The position numbers were made by a program, and so were the translations under genes. The notes beneath the pieces are model-generated. The model saw nothing but the letters and a program-made list of their open reading frames with translations, was not told where the DNA came from and searched no databases. Source: Nitrososphaerota archaeon (lineage in GTDB: Archaea > Thermoproteota > Nitrososphaeria > Nitrososphaerales > Gagatemarchaeaceae). From it: a stretch of DNA of 64,000 bases. Positions 23,187 through 32,642 of this stretch are shown here, piece after piece; within the stretch, counting starts at the first letter, position 1, and the number at the start of each line of letters is the position of its first letter. The DNA lies in assembly GCA_029785195.1 (NCBI GenBank), contig JAFMAD010000001.1:186001-250000 (forward strand), written 5' to 3'.

Positions 23187-24772
23187 CAGACCAGGGACTC
23201 AGCCTCAGCGACGCTATCTCTTACGTAGCGGAGCTGGTGTCGGAGGGGGAGGTGCGCTCCAGGAATGACCTTGAGAGGGCCAAGAAGCGGGCGGCGTCAC
23301 TCTACGGCCTAGACAGATACCCATCGAACTCTGAGATACTCGCCAGGCTCCCACGGGGGTCGGCGGAGGGGTTCGAAGAGCTCCTCAGGGTCCATCCGAG
23401 GAGGAGCGCGTCAGGTATCGTGGTCGTCACCGCGTTTTCCGCTCCGTTTTCATGCCCGCATGGGACGTGCGTCTTCTGCCCCGGCGGCCCCCGCGTCGGC
23501 ACCCCGCAGTCATACCTCCCTCGCAGCCCAGGGATGAAGACGGCCCTCTCCGTAGGATTCGACCCATATCTCCAGGTGAGGAAGTGCCTGGCGAAGTACA
23601 GGGGGAACGGGCACGAGACGAGCAAAGTGGAGACGATAATCGAAGGGGGGACTTTCATCGCGGTGGACGAAGGGTATCAGAGGAGCTTCGTCAAGGGCGT
23701 CTTCGACGGGCTCAACGGCTTCAAGTCAGCCACCTTAGAGGAGGCGCAGGTGGCCAACGAGTCGGCGGATAGCAGGTGCGTGGGTCTGACGCTCGAGTCC
23801 AAACCAGACTGGTGCAGGCCCAGGGACGTAGACCTCATGCTCAGCTACGGCATCACCAGGCTCGAGGTAGGCGTCCAGAGTCTCAGGGACGAAGTCCTCG
23901 CGAAGAGCAACCGCGGGCACACCGTCGAGGACTCGGTCATGGCGTTCCAGGTGGCGAGGGACGCGGGGCTCAAGGTGACGGCCCATATGATGCCCGGGCT
24001 CCCAGGAGCGACCCCGGGAGAGGACCTGGAAGACCTCCGGCGGCTCTTCGAAGACGAGAGGTTCAGGCCGGACATGTCTAAGCTCTACCCCACGCTTGTG
24101 GTCCCGGGGACGGCGCTGGCACGCCAGTTCGATGCCGGGCTCTACACCCCCTATTCCCTCGAGACGGTGGTAGAGCTGCTGAGCGAGATGAAGAGGCATG
24201 TCCCGCCCTGGCACAGGATAATGAGGATACAGAGGGAGATCCCCTCCGACGAGATAGAGGGGGGCGTGAGGGACGGGAACCTCAGGCAGCTGGTCCTGCA
24301 GCGAGCCGAGGAGAAGGGGGTCCGTTGCATGTGCATCAGGTGCAGGGAGGTGGCCCTGAGGGGCCCCGAGGGTCTGGAAGCAGGGGACCTCGAGTATCGA
24401 CAGGAGAGGTACGCGGCCTCCGGAGGGGAGGAGGTCTTCGGGTCGTTCGAGGTCAAGAGGTCAAGGGCGATAGCAGGGTTCGTCCGCCTGCGCCTCCCCT
24501 CCGCCGCAGCCCACAGGAAGGAGATGCGGAGGGCGGCTGTGGTCAGGGAGCTCCGCGTCTACGGGAAGGCGGTGAGGCTGGGGGGGAGGGCGGAGGGGGC
24601 TTGGCAGCACAGAGGGCTGGGGGGCGCGCTCATGAGGAAGGCCGAGGATGTGGCCTCGTCCGACCTCGGGGCGAGGAAGCTCCTGGTCACGAGCGCTGTG
24701 GGGACCAGGGGATACTACAGGGGGCTCGGCTTCGATAGGGAGGGCCCCTACATGTCAAAGCTCCTTCGCTAA
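23183..24772 (+). CDS. elp3: Elp3, tRNA U34 acetyl/carboxymethyl-modifying radical SAM enzyme
   Basis: 529 residues from GTG 23183. Radical SAM domain with the Cx4Cx2C cluster CPHGTCVFC (about 91-99) and GLTLESKPDW, LEVGVQSL, HMMPGLPG. The C-terminal GNAT-type acetyltransferase domain (about 385-529) has HRGLGGALM and YYRGLGF. Adds the carboxymethyl group to wobble uridine using acetyl-CoA and SAM. Translationally coupled to S30e by a GTGA overlap, so its expression depends on the same spliced mRNA. Confidence 0.95.
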   Translation: MTDQGLSLSDAISYVAELVSEGEVRSRNDLERAKKRAASLYGLDRYPSNSEILARLPRGSAEGFEELLRVHPRRSASGIVVVTAFSAPFSCPHGTCVFCPGGPRVGTPQSYLPRSPGMKTALSVGFDPYLQVRKCLAKYRGNGHETSKVETIIEGGTFIAVDEGYQRSFVKGVFDGLNGFKSATLEEAQVANESADSRCVGLTLESKPDWCRPRDVDLMLSYGITRLEVGVQSLRDEVLAKSNRGHTVEDSVMAFQVARDAGLKVTAHMMPGLPGATPGEDLEDLRRLFEDERFRPDMSKLYPTLVVPGTALARQFDAGLYTPYSLETVVELLSEMKRHVPPWHRIMRIQREIPSDEIEGGVRDGNLRQLVLQRAEEKGVRCMCIRCREVALRGPEGLEAGDLEYRQERYAASGGEEVFGSFEVKRSRAIAGFVRLRLPSAAAHRKEMRRAAVVRELRVYGKAVRLGGRAEGAWQHRGLGGALMRKAEDVASSDLGARKLLVTSAVGTRGYYRGLGFDREGPYMSKLLR

Positions 24773-24807
24773 CGCTTTAAGACCCGAGGCCGGACGACGG
24801 CGCTCGC

Positions 24808-26118
24808 ATGGGAGACCTCCCGGGCTACAAAGGCGCCTCCCTACGCTTCCTCGAGGAGGCGGGGGCCGCGGTTGGGGACGTGCTCGAAGTGAGGACCTCG
24901 TGGGGGACGGTCACAGGCACGCTCGTCCCTCGATACCTCGACGCCGACGGGGAGCACGTGGTCCTCAAGCTGAGGTCTGGATACAACGTCGGGCTAAGCC
25001 TGGAGGAGCTGGTGGACGCCAAGGTCGCGGCCAAGGGGGAGAAGCCGACTTTTTCACCCCCTCCGCCTCCGAAGCCCGCCCCCGGGCTCCCGAAGGTCCT
25101 GCTGATAGGCACGGGGGGGACCATCGCCAGCAGGGTCGACTATCGGACGGGGGCGGTAAGGCCCGCCGTGACATCGGACGAGCTCTACTCGCTCGTCCCA
25201 GAGCTCTCCCAGGTCGCCAGGGTCGAGCCCGAGATAATGTTCGACATATTGAGCGAGAACATCACCCCGGCCCACTGGGCCAAGCTGGCGCGGAGGGTCT
25301 ACAGGGCGGTGAAGGAGGGGGTGGACGGGGTGGTGATCACCCATGGGACCGACACCCTCGGGTATACGGCCGCCGGGCTGAGCTTCGCCCTGGGCGGTGT
25401 CCCTGTCCCAGTGGTCTTGGTCGGGGCCCAACGCTCCCCGGACAGGCCCTCGTCGGACGCACCCCTCAACCTGCTCGCCGCCGTCAGCATCGCGGGGTCC
25501 GCGAAATTCTCAGGGGTCTACGTAGCGATGCACCTGGGGGAGAGCGACGACAAGGTCGCGCTCCACAGGGGGACCAGGGTGAGGAAGAACCACACAAGCA
25601 GGAGGGACGCGTTCGAGTCCGTGGGCGTCCCGCTCGCGGCTGTCTGGGGGCGAAACGGGCTGGAGCACGTGGCGGACGGCCTCCCCCCGAGGGGCGGGGA
25701 GTTCAAGCCAGCCCCGAGGTTCGACGGGGGAGCTGCCCTTCTGAAGTTCTACCCTTCGATGCCCGGGGCGCTGGTGAGGGCGGCGAGGAGGTCCGGGTCC
25801 AAGATAATCGTAGTCGAAGGGACCGGCCTGGGGCACGTGAGCAAGGAGGTAGCCCGGGAGCTGCGCCTCTTCGTCCGCTCAGGGGGGATAGCGTGCATGA
25901 CATCACAGTGCGGCCGCGGGAGGCTCGACCTCAACGTGTACGACACGGGGAGGGACCTCCTTCGGATGGGAGTGGTCCCCCTGGAGGACATGCTGGCAGA
26001 GACTGCGCTCGCGAAGGCGATGTGGGTCCTAGGGACCGGGGCGAGGGGGGAGAGGGCGAAGGAGCTCATGCTCAAAGACCTCGCCGGGGAGACGACGACC
26101 AGGACCTTCCCAGGGTAG
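24808..26118 (+). CDS. gatD: Glu-tRNA(Gln) amidotransferase subunit D
   Basis: 436 residues. An N-terminal SH3/Tudor-like domain (about 1-75), a Pro-rich linker, and an asparaginase-type domain with TGGTIASR (nucleophile Thr), THGTDTLGYTA and the catalytic Lys in RVRKNHTS. Liberates ammonia from glutamine and channels it to GatE. ATG 24808 has CTTTAAG at about 24774-24780, suggesting a nearly leaderless mRNA. Followed by gatE after 12 nt. Confidence 0.95.
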   Translation: MGDLPGYKGASLRFLEEAGAAVGDVLEVRTSWGTVTGTLVPRYLDADGEHVVLKLRSGYNVGLSLEELVDAKVAAKGEKPTFSPPPPPKPAPGLPKVLLIGTGGTIASRVDYRTGAVRPAVTSDELYSLVPELSQVARVEPEIMFDILSENITPAHWAKLARRVYRAVKEGVDGVVITHGTDTLGYTAAGLSFALGGVPVPVVLVGAQRSPDRPSSDAPLNLLAAVSIAGSAKFSGVYVAMHLGESDDKVALHRGTRVRKNHTSRRDAFESVGVPLAAVWGRNGLEHVADGLPPRGGEFKPAPRFDGGAALLKFYPSMPGALVRAARRSGSKIIVVEGTGLGHVSKEVARELRLFVRSGGIACMTSQCGRGRLDLNVYDTGRDLLRMGVVPLEDMLAETALAKAMWVLGTGARGERAKELMLKDLAGETTTRTFPG

Positions 26119-26130
26119 GCGGCGCTGAGG

Positions 26131-28011
26131 ATGAAAGAGGAGCTGCTCGTGGGATTGGAGGTCCACCAGCAACTGGCCTGCCGCACGAAGCTCTTCTGCG
26201 CCTGCCCGCCGTTGAAGTCCGAAGAGTTCCCCAAGAAGTTCGAGAGGCGGCTCCGGCCCGCCCAGAGCGAGACCGGGCACCTCGACCCCGCAGCCGTGTA
26301 CGAGTACGCCAAGGGCAAGTCCAACCTCTACTTCTGGAACCCTGAGTCATCCTGCCTAGTGGAAGCGGACGAGGAGCCGCCACACCCTCTCAGCGCGGAG
26401 GCCCTCCGCGACTCCATGCTGGTCGCGGCGACCCTCGGCTCTCACCTGATGGACGAGGTACACGTGATGAGGAAGATTGTGATCGACGGCTCGAACACCG
26501 CCGGGTTCCAGCGGACCGCCGTGGTGGGCCTGGACGGTTCGTTCGAGGTGGACGGCGCGAGGGTAGGGGTCCAGTCCGTGACCCTGGAGGAGGACGCCGC
26601 CAGAATACTCGGGGAGGACGACTCCTCCCACCGCTACGCGCTGGACCGCCTCGGGGTCGCGCTCGTGGAGATAGCCCTGGAACCCGTGGCCGGGGACCCG
26701 GAGCTCGTGGGGCGCGTGGCCCTCCACCTAGGGAGGGTCCTGAGGTCGACCGGAAAGGTAGCCAGAGGCCTTGGGACGATACGCCAGGACATGAACGTCT
26801 CCCTCGGCGGGGGGAAGATCGTGGAGGTGAAGGGGGTCCAGAAGCTCAACCTCCTCCCCAAGATAGTGGAGTACGAGCGGAGGAGGCAGTCGATGCTCCG
26901 GAGGGTGGCGGAGAAGCTGCAGGAGAAGGGGGTCAAGGAGGTCGTCTGCTCCTCCGCAGACGTCACCGCCACGCTCAGGGGCTCCCCGTCCCACGTGATG
27001 TCGAGGCTGATAGGAGAGGGAGGGAAGGCTGTCTGCATCTCTGCCGCGGGGCTTGGCGGCCTCCTGGGGTGGGAGCCTGAGCCTGGGGTGAGGCTGGGGA
27101 AGGAGCTGGCGGAGGTGGCGAAGGCGAACTCACTGGGGGGCGTCATCCATTCGGACGAGTTCGAGAAGCAGGGGGTCACCCCGCAAGAAGCCGCCGCGCT
27201 CAGAGGCGCGGTCGGGTGCGGAGAGGGGGACGGGATGGTACTGGTCGCGGGGAGGCCCGAGTCAGTGGACAGGGTCGTCCCACTGCTGAAGGCGAGGCTT
27301 GCCGGCTGCGTGGGGGGTGTCCCGGCGGAGACGAGGGCCCCGACAGACGCCGGGGAGACGAGGTACATGCGCCCACGCCCCGGGTCGCAGAGGATGTACC
27401 CGGAGACTGACATCCCAGACATAACGGTCACCAGGAGCGAGATGGCGGAACTTGCGAGGTCCGTCCCCGAGGACTGGCGCGTCATCGTCGGGCGCCTGGA
27501 GAGGGAGCGGTCGCTGAGCGCGGACCTGGCCCTCAAGCTATATGACATGGACGCCGTCGGAGAGTTCGAGGAGCTCTCAGGGAGGCTGAGGCTCGAGCCT
27601 TCGTTCATAGCTTCTGTCCTGGTCGACCTGCCGACGAGGCTATCGAGAGAGGGGGTCGGGGAGGAGGGGTACGCCCCTCCCGCCCTCGCCGCCGCCCTGG
27701 AGGCGGTCGCAGCGGGAAGGATGGCGAAAGAGGCGGTCCCCGACGTCCTGAAGCTCGCGTGGGAGAAGGGGGTGACAGCAGCGCAGGCCGCTGATGCCCT
27801 CGGCCTTGGCGCCGTGGACGAAGGGCGCCTGGGGGCCCTCCTGGACGGGCTTGTTTCGAGGCATCGTGCCCTGATCGCAGAGAAGGGGGAGGGCGCGTTT
27901 TCACCTCTGATGGGGGAGGCGATGAAGGAGGTGCGGGGGAGGGCTGACGGGAGCCTCGTGGCTCGCCTGCTGAAGGAGAAAATCACCGAGGCCTCAGGCG
28001 CAGCCGGCTAG
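26131..28011 (+). CDS. gatE: Glu-tRNA(Gln) amidotransferase subunit E
   Basis: 626 residues. GatB-like cradle domain starting LLVGLEVHQQLACRTKLFCACPP, kinase-type segments IRQDMNVSLGGGKIVEVKGVQKL, an inserted AspRS-like domain (about 280-410), TRYMRPRPGSQRMYPETDIP, and helical plus tail (YqeY-like) domains. With GatD it converts Glu-tRNA(Gln) to Gln-tRNA(Gln); the organism therefore probably lacks GlnRS. ATG 26131 follows GGCGCTGAGG. Confidence 0.95.
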   Translation: MKEELLVGLEVHQQLACRTKLFCACPPLKSEEFPKKFERRLRPAQSETGHLDPAAVYEYAKGKSNLYFWNPESSCLVEADEEPPHPLSAEALRDSMLVAATLGSHLMDEVHVMRKIVIDGSNTAGFQRTAVVGLDGSFEVDGARVGVQSVTLEEDAARILGEDDSSHRYALDRLGVALVEIALEPVAGDPELVGRVALHLGRVLRSTGKVARGLGTIRQDMNVSLGGGKIVEVKGVQKLNLLPKIVEYERRRQSMLRRVAEKLQEKGVKEVVCSSADVTATLRGSPSHVMSRLIGEGGKAVCISAAGLGGLLGWEPEPGVRLGKELAEVAKANSLGGVIHSDEFEKQGVTPQEAAALRGAVGCGEGDGMVLVAGRPESVDRVVPLLKARLAGCVGGVPAETRAPTDAGETRYMRPRPGSQRMYPETDIPDITVTRSEMAELARSVPEDWRVIVGRLERERSLSADLALKLYDMDAVGEFEELSGRLRLEPSFIASVLVDLPTRLSREGVGEEGYAPPALAAALEAVAAGRMAKEAVPDVLKLAWEKGVTAAQAADALGLGAVDEGRLGALLDGLVSRHRALIAEKGEGAFSPLMGEAMKEVRGRADGSLVARLLKEKITEASGAAG

Positions 28012-28370
28012 GGCTCGGTCTCCATAGGCGCTTGCGCCCGCTGGGGTGCGCGCGCCTGCCTCTCCTCGAGCGCCTTTATCCTCGCGTCGACGTACTCCAG
28101 TTGCCCCGCCAGGAGCTTCCTGTACGCTCCCAGGAGCGCCGCCTGGTCGCCCGTCGTGCCGCCGTCGATGGTCTTCATCGTCCTGGTGAAAGCGGCCGCA
28201 GCCGCGTCCATCGAAGCGTCAAGTGACCGTTGCAGCGCGGGGGTCGCCTTCTCGATTGTCTTCTGGGTCATGCTCGCGGCCTTCTCCAGCGCGTCCCTGA
28301 GCGTCTTCAGGGCGGACCTGGGCTCGGGGGGCGGCGATTCGCTAGCCAGCTCAGGCCCACCCCTCACCAT
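28008..28370 (-). CDS. hypothetical helical protein
   Basis: 120 residues, almost entirely helical and rich in Ala, Lys, Glu and Gln (ALKTLRDALEKAASMTQKTIEKATPALQ is phasin-like in character). The C-terminus is a coiled coil (YVDARIKALEERQARAP). Converges with gatE and overlaps its last 4 nt. Not recognised. Confidence 0.5.
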   Translation of the reverse strand: MVRGGPELASESPPPEPRSALKTLRDALEKAASMTQKTIEKATPALQRSLDASMDAAAAAFTRTMKTIDGGTTGDQAALLGAYRKLLAGQLEYVDARIKALEERQARAPQRAQAPMETEP

Positions 28371-28533
28371 GGCTGATGCGGCTCATGCCGGGATATCCGC
28401 GCGGTGTCGATTTGAATCTATGGTGTTGAAAGCCTCCGCCCCCGGCCCGCGCGTTATTCTAGGTCAGGCTTGCCATTCGCAGTTTTTATAAAACCGCGGC
28501 GGCGGGTGGCACCGCCACAGGTAGGAGACCGCA
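28371..28533 (+). promoter_or_regulatory. promoter region of the 28534 membrane gene
   Basis: TTTTTATAAAA at about 28482-28492 is a strong TATA element. Transcription would start near 28515, leaving a short leader with TAGGAG about 7 nt before ATG 28534. Confidence 0.5.
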
Positions 28534-28941
28534 ATGGCTCTCAGCACATATGCGAATCTATACGTCGGCCTGATGCTAGGGTTCGTAGTCATCATGGTCG
28601 TCGCCGCTGCGCTGGACAGGTTCGGGGACGCCATGTTCAGGCGTGGGGTCGCGAGGCCCTTCTTCGTCTTGGGGCGCAGGCTGCACCACAGGAGCTTCCT
28701 GTACCGCGCCGTGCCGCTCGCCTACATCGCCGTCTCTGCGCTCATACTCTTCGGATACGTGCACATAGTCTGGAGCCTGTTCTGGACGGGCATAGCCGGG
28801 ACCATACTAGTGGCCGTAGACTGCGTGATAATGGACATGGCCATGGACTACGCCTTGAAGGGGCGCGGCATGTGGCTCTTCAGGCACGAGCTCCTCTACG
28901 CTGCCGTCCCGCTCTACGCGTTCTCGATGTTCCTGAGATAG
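28534..28941 (+). CDS. multi-helix membrane protein, unknown function
   Basis: 135 residues with about four membrane helices (8-28, 62-80, 85-103, 115-133). An amphipathic Arg-rich stretch (RFGDAMFRRGVARPFFVLGRRLHHR) follows helix 1. ATG 28534 has good TATA and SD support. Acidic residues in helix 3 (AVDCVIMDMAMDYALK) are unusual and may bind a cation. Not recognised. Confidence 0.6.
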   Translation: MALSTYANLYVGLMLGFVVIMVVAAALDRFGDAMFRRGVARPFFVLGRRLHHRSFLYRAVPLAYIAVSALILFGYVHIVWSLFWTGIAGTILVAVDCVIMDMAMDYALKGRGMWLFRHELLYAAVPLYAFSMFLR

Positions 28942-28946
28942 AAGGT

Positions 28947-29603
28947 TTACCGCTCCCGGCTCCGGGACACCTCGTCAGCCAGGTCCAGGTCGTCCCCCTC
29001 CCCCCTCCCCCTCAGCCCCGCGACCATCCCTGCCCTGTCCCCGGGGGGCCTGTTCTGGCCCAGCTTCCACTTCCCTTCGAGAGAGGTCACGCCGATCTCG
29101 AAGCCCACGACCGCCTTCAGCTCCCGCGCAACGTAGTCTGCAGGTGCGTCGGCCACCCTCCACGGCGATCCAGATCCCGCCTCGAACTTTTCGGTGAGCC
29201 GGGTGACCAGGCCAAGGAGCCGCCTTTCGTCTGTGAAGAATCTCACCGGGCCCCTGGCGTGGACGACGACATAGTTCCACGTCGGGACAACCTCGCCTTT
29301 CCGTATGCTGCTCTCGTACCACTTCGGCGAGATGTAGGCGTGGGGCCCGACGAAGATTGCGAGGGCTTCAGAACCTGGCAGGGTGTCCCTCCACTGGAGG
29401 TTCCCGCGCGCGATGTGCCCAAGGATCACCCCTCGGGCCCCCCCGTCCCTGTCGACGAGCATCGGGACGTGGGACGCGGAGAGTCCCCCTGCGGTCACAG
29501 ACACGAGCGTCCCAAAGGAGATCTTGTCGATAGCATCGAACATCACTTCCTTCCTTTCTTCCCTGAACCACTTCGGGTTGTACAAGCGCTTGTAGGTTTG
29601 CAT
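28947..29603 (-). CDS. paiB: PaiB-like FMN-binding protein
   Basis: 218 residues. YNPKWFREERKEVMFDAIDKISFGTLVS at the N-terminus, then GHIARGNLQW, ALAIFVGPHAYISPKWYES, VPTWNYVVVHARGPVRF and a C-terminal LEGKWKLGQNRPPGDRAGMV are the blocks of the PaiB family (FMN-binding split barrel, called a negative regulator of protease production in Bacillus). The real role in archaea is uncertain; a flavin-linked oxidoreductase is equally likely. Probably acquired laterally. Confidence 0.85.
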   Translation of the reverse strand: MQTYKRLYNPKWFREERKEVMFDAIDKISFGTLVSVTAGGLSASHVPMLVDRDGGARGVILGHIARGNLQWRDTLPGSEALAIFVGPHAYISPKWYESSIRKGEVVPTWNYVVVHARGPVRFFTDERRLLGLVTRLTEKFEAGSGSPWRVADAPADYVARELKAVVGFEIGVTSLEGKWKLGQNRPPGDRAGMVAGLRGRGEGDDLDLADEVSRSRER

Positions 29604-29988
29604 GCGCGGTTAAAAGAGGTGCAGGGGCTCCTTTGAAACGGGCGGCTCTCCTGTGCCTTCTTAGGAAGCGGGCGAATCGTAGGCTGAAGACGGTCAGAAC
29701 GACATTCAGCGAGAAGAGGGTTGCGAGTAGTACGGAGGAGACGGTCGGTCCGTAGACGAGGTTGACCTGCAGGTGCCCGTTCGGATACCAGACTATCAGG
29801 GAGTTGTAGAAGCCCGAGAGTCTGTAGAACGGGTTGAAGAAGGAAGGGTTTGGCGCCTGATACTTCTGCAGGAGAGGTGTGATGTCCGACGAATAGTAAA
29901 AGAACATGCCGCCTGAGACCGTGTAAAGTAGCCAAAAGCTCAGCCAGCTTCCGACCGCGAGGACCTTGAACCTGCGTGCCGGCGGCAT
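29368..29988 (-). pseudogene. truncated membrane protein reading into paiB
   Basis: From ATG 29988 the frame gives two good membrane helices (FKVLAVGSWLSFWLLYTVSG and TVSSVLLATLFSLNVVLTVFSL) flanking an external loop with VWYPNGHLQVNL, a block seen in larger archaeal multi-helix proteins. After about 120 residues the sequence becomes Arg/Pro/Ala noise and the last 235 nt overlap paiB in another frame. I infer a gene truncated when paiB was inserted or rearranged. It could still express a two-helix protein. Confidence 0.45.
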
Positions 29989-30228
29989 CGTCCTGAGGAG
30001 CGAGGGCAGGCTGTGTCCTCCTTGGGTGGCCTCTTTTAGCGGAACATCAGCGGATACGGGCTTCCGCACTCTTCTTAACTCCCCCGCTACGTCGTCGCCG
30101 CTAGGAGATTGTCCGCGGCGGTTATCGCGCTCTGAATCGTCGTTCCGAGATTGAGACCGCTGGTAACAATTGTCCCCGACGGGCCGAGCTCTGACCAGAG
30201 TTTTGGGATTGGAGCTTGCAGCCAAAAG

Positions 30229-30304
30229 CGGGCCCGGCCGGATTCGAACCGGCGACCCTCAGCTCCGCAGGCTGATGCCCTGATCCGTGCTAGGCTACGG
30301 GCCC
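30229..30304 (-). tRNA. tRNA-Arg (anticodon GCG)
   Basis: Full cloverleaf on the minus strand: acceptor GGGCCCG/CGGGCCC, D arm GCCT...GGGC, anticodon stem TCAGC/GCTGA with loop CTGCGGA (anticodon GCG, reads CGC/CGU), T arm GCCGG-TTCGAAT-CCGGC, discriminator G. CCA is not encoded and there is no intron. GCATATAAGC on the minus strand (30326-30335) is a TATA box about 25 nt upstream, lying in the 3' end of the UDG gene. Confidence 0.95.
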
Positions 30305-30327
30305 GGGCTGCGGTCAAAGCGCCCCGC

Positions 30328-31011
30328 TTATATGCGCAAGTCTCGCCTGATCTTTCTGAGCAGGCCGACGAGCATTGGCATGCTCAGCTTCCCAGTGTTC
30401 GTGTTCCTCGGGCTCGGGTGGTAACCTGCGTACACCACGGGACCCCCCTCCACCCGGTAGGAGAGGCCGTGCCCGAAGACCATCCCCTTGACGTCCGCCC
30501 CTCCCCTGGCGAGGTGCGAGACGTAGGCCTTGAACGCCAGAGAGCCGAGGGCCAGTACCCCTTCCAGGTTAGTCAGGAGCGAAAGCTCGACGTCGAGGAA
30601 ACGGGAGCAGTTGTCGAACTCATCCCTAGTCGGCTTGTCCCCCGGCGGGACGCACTTGACCGCGGCCGTGATGTAGCACCCTTTGTACACCAGTCCGTCG
30701 TCCCTCGACTCCGATACCGGCTGGTTGGCGAACCCCGCCGAATGGAGCGCGGCCACCAGGAACCTGCTCGAGGCGTCCCCGGTGAAGATCCTCCCCGTCC
30801 GCTCGCCACCGTGTAGAGCTGGGGCGAGGCCCAGCACGAGCAGCTTACCCTTCAGGTCTCCGAACCCTGGGACGGGCTTCCTCCAGTAGGCTTGGGACGC
30901 GTAGGACGCCCTGGGCTTCACGTTTTCTCTGTACTCCACCAAGCGCGAACAGGCCCTGCACGAGACTATCGCTCCTTCCAGCTCCTCGACGGAGCGGTAG
31001 CCGAGGCTCAA
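30328..31011 (-). CDS. family 5 (type UDGb) uracil-DNA glycosylase
   Basis: 227 residues. N-terminal cysteines CRACSR with later Cys (VKCVPP, DNCSRF) form the usual [4Fe-4S] site. Motif LGLAPALHGGERTGRIFTGD (family-5 active site with no Asp or Asn at the catalytic spot) and motif HPSPRNTNTG. Removes uracil and other deaminated bases from DNA. ATGA-type overlap with lysS upstream-downstream order shows one transcript: lysS to this gene. Confidence 0.9.
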   Translation of the reverse strand: MSLGYRSVEELEGAIVSCRACSRLVEYRENVKPRASYASQAYWRKPVPGFGDLKGKLLVLGLAPALHGGERTGRIFTGDASSRFLVAALHSAGFANQPVSESRDDGLVYKGCYITAAVKCVPPGDKPTRDEFDNCSRFLDVELSLLTNLEGVLALGSLAFKAYVSHLARGGADVKGMVFGHGLSYRVEGGPVVYAGYHPSPRNTNTGKLSMPMLVGLLRKIRRDLRI

Positions 31012-32600
31012 TTCCCGACGGCGGCGAGGAGCGCCCTGCTCACTTCCGCCTTACCCGCGTCCATGACGTACGGCCCCAGCCTGGGCCCTCTGTCCGAGCC
31101 GAGCAGGATGGAATACACCGCGGGGAAGAACTCCCCCGGCCTGAGGCCGTGCTTCTTGGCGGCGTCGAAGGCGGCGTTCTGCACGTCTTCCTCGGTCGCC
31201 AGCCCTGGGAGGGCCCACGCGAACTCCCTCACGGCCCCGCGCGCGGCGTCCCCCAGCTCGGGGGGCTCCACGGCGGCCCTCCCCTCCCTTGAAGCCCACG
31301 CGCGTGCCCAGGAGACCCTCTGGGACAGCCCCGGCCCTGATGAATTCATCCCGTAGCTCGCAAGCCTCTTAGCCACGAACTCCTCTACCGCCCCCTCGGG
31401 GGCCACTGAGGAAAGCTGCGCGAGGAGCCTGTATGGGACGTGGACCCCCTTCGCCTTGGGAGGCCTCAGGAAGGTGGAGTATTCGTAGAGCCCCTTGAGC
31501 CTCGCGTCCTTCATCGTGTTGGGGTCCCGCTTCTTGGAGAAGTAGTACTCCTCCAGGTCGTCGAACTCGTCCATGTACGTCGGGACGTCCTCCAGGGATA
31601 TGTTCCTCGCGCCGACAATCCTCTTGTACATCAGCAGCCTCAGGCTCTCGGGGGACGCGAACCTCAGCCACTCGTCGGGGGTGACGAGGTTCCCGGTAGA
31701 CTTCGACATCTTTTTCCCCGACTTGTCCTGGAACAGCTCGTACCTGGCATGGTATGGAGGCGGGTATCCCAGGACGCTCTCCGCCACCCAGTCGTTGATC
31801 TTGACCGAGTCAGTAAGCTCCTTCCCGTAGGCTTCGAAGCGTATGTCGAAGGCAGACCACCTGGCAGCGAACTCGACCTTCCACATCAGCTTCCCGTTCC
31901 CCTCGGTGACCTTCACGTCCCCCTCGTGGCCGCACCCCTCGATCAGCTTCTCCCCGAGCTTGGTCCCCTGACAGACGTAGTGGACGGTGTCCTTCACTGG
32001 GTCGAAGGACCTCGCCTGCGTGACGTATATCCTCCCGCAGCTCTTGCAGACAGGGGTGTATGGGAGGGACTCCTCGTACTTCGACTGGCCGACCAGCTCG
32101 TTGATCTTCCTCCCGATGGCGGCAGAGTTGGAGAGTATCTTCCTTATCTGGCCGTTGAGCTTCCCCGAGGCGTACGCCTCCGCCCCGCTCTGGAAGGTGT
32201 ACTCCACCCCTATCTTGTCGAGGGCCCCCCGGAGGAGGGAACCGACGTGCTCTGCGTAGGAGGCGTGGCACCCGAGCGGGTCCGGGATCCGCGCCACCGG
32301 GTGCGACAGATACTCGCTCAGCGACGCGGGGAACCCGGCGGGGACCTTCCTTAGCCCGTCGAAGTCGTCGGAGTATGCTATCAGCTCCGACTTGTACCCG
32401 AGTGACTCCAGCGCGAGCTTGACTCCGTAGCTCCTGATGGCGTCGCCGACGCTCCCGATGTGGGGGAGCCCCGAGGCTCCGAGCCCGCTCTCCACCCTCA
32501 GCAGTGAAAGGCTCCGGCCCAGCCGTTCCTCGCGCTCGACTGTCTCCTGAGCCACCTTGTCGAGCCAGGTCCCCCGCCCTATGATCGCAGCTTGCTCCAA
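31008..32600 (-). CDS. lysS: class I lysyl-tRNA synthetase
   Basis: 530 residues. Rossmann-type catalytic core with the HIGH-like SGLPHIGSVGD (about 42-50), zinc ribbon-like cysteines (VCKSCGRIY, HYVCQGTK...EGCGHEGD) and KKMSKSTGNL (about 296). Class I LysRS is typical of archaea and a few bacteria. TTG 32600 start. Overlaps the UDG gene by 4 nt. Confidence 0.95.
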   Translation of the reverse strand: MEQAAIIGRGTWLDKVAQETVEREERLGRSLSLLRVESGLGASGLPHIGSVGDAIRSYGVKLALESLGYKSELIAYSDDFDGLRKVPAGFPASLSEYLSHPVARIPDPLGCHASYAEHVGSLLRGALDKIGVEYTFQSGAEAYASGKLNGQIRKILSNSAAIGRKINELVGQSKYEESLPYTPVCKSCGRIYVTQARSFDPVKDTVHYVCQGTKLGEKLIEGCGHEGDVKVTEGNGKLMWKVEFAARWSAFDIRFEAYGKELTDSVKINDWVAESVLGYPPPYHARYELFQDKSGKKMSKSTGNLVTPDEWLRFASPESLRLLMYKRIVGARNISLEDVPTYMDEFDDLEEYYFSKKRDPNTMKDARLKGLYEYSTFLRPPKAKGVHVPYRLLAQLSSVAPEGAVEEFVAKRLASYGMNSSGPGLSQRVSWARAWASREGRAAVEPPELGDAARGAVREFAWALPGLATEEDVQNAAFDAAKKHGLRPGEFFPAVYSILLGSDRGPRLGPYVMDAGKAEVSRALLAAVGN

Positions 32601-32642
32601 GCTCGTCGCCCGGGCGTTCGCGCCGGCGTAATTAGGGTTCCC

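Noticed and set aside
30229-30304. An intron in tRNA-Arg(GCG)
   Set aside because: The cloverleaf is complete and contiguous, with a 7-nt anticodon loop.
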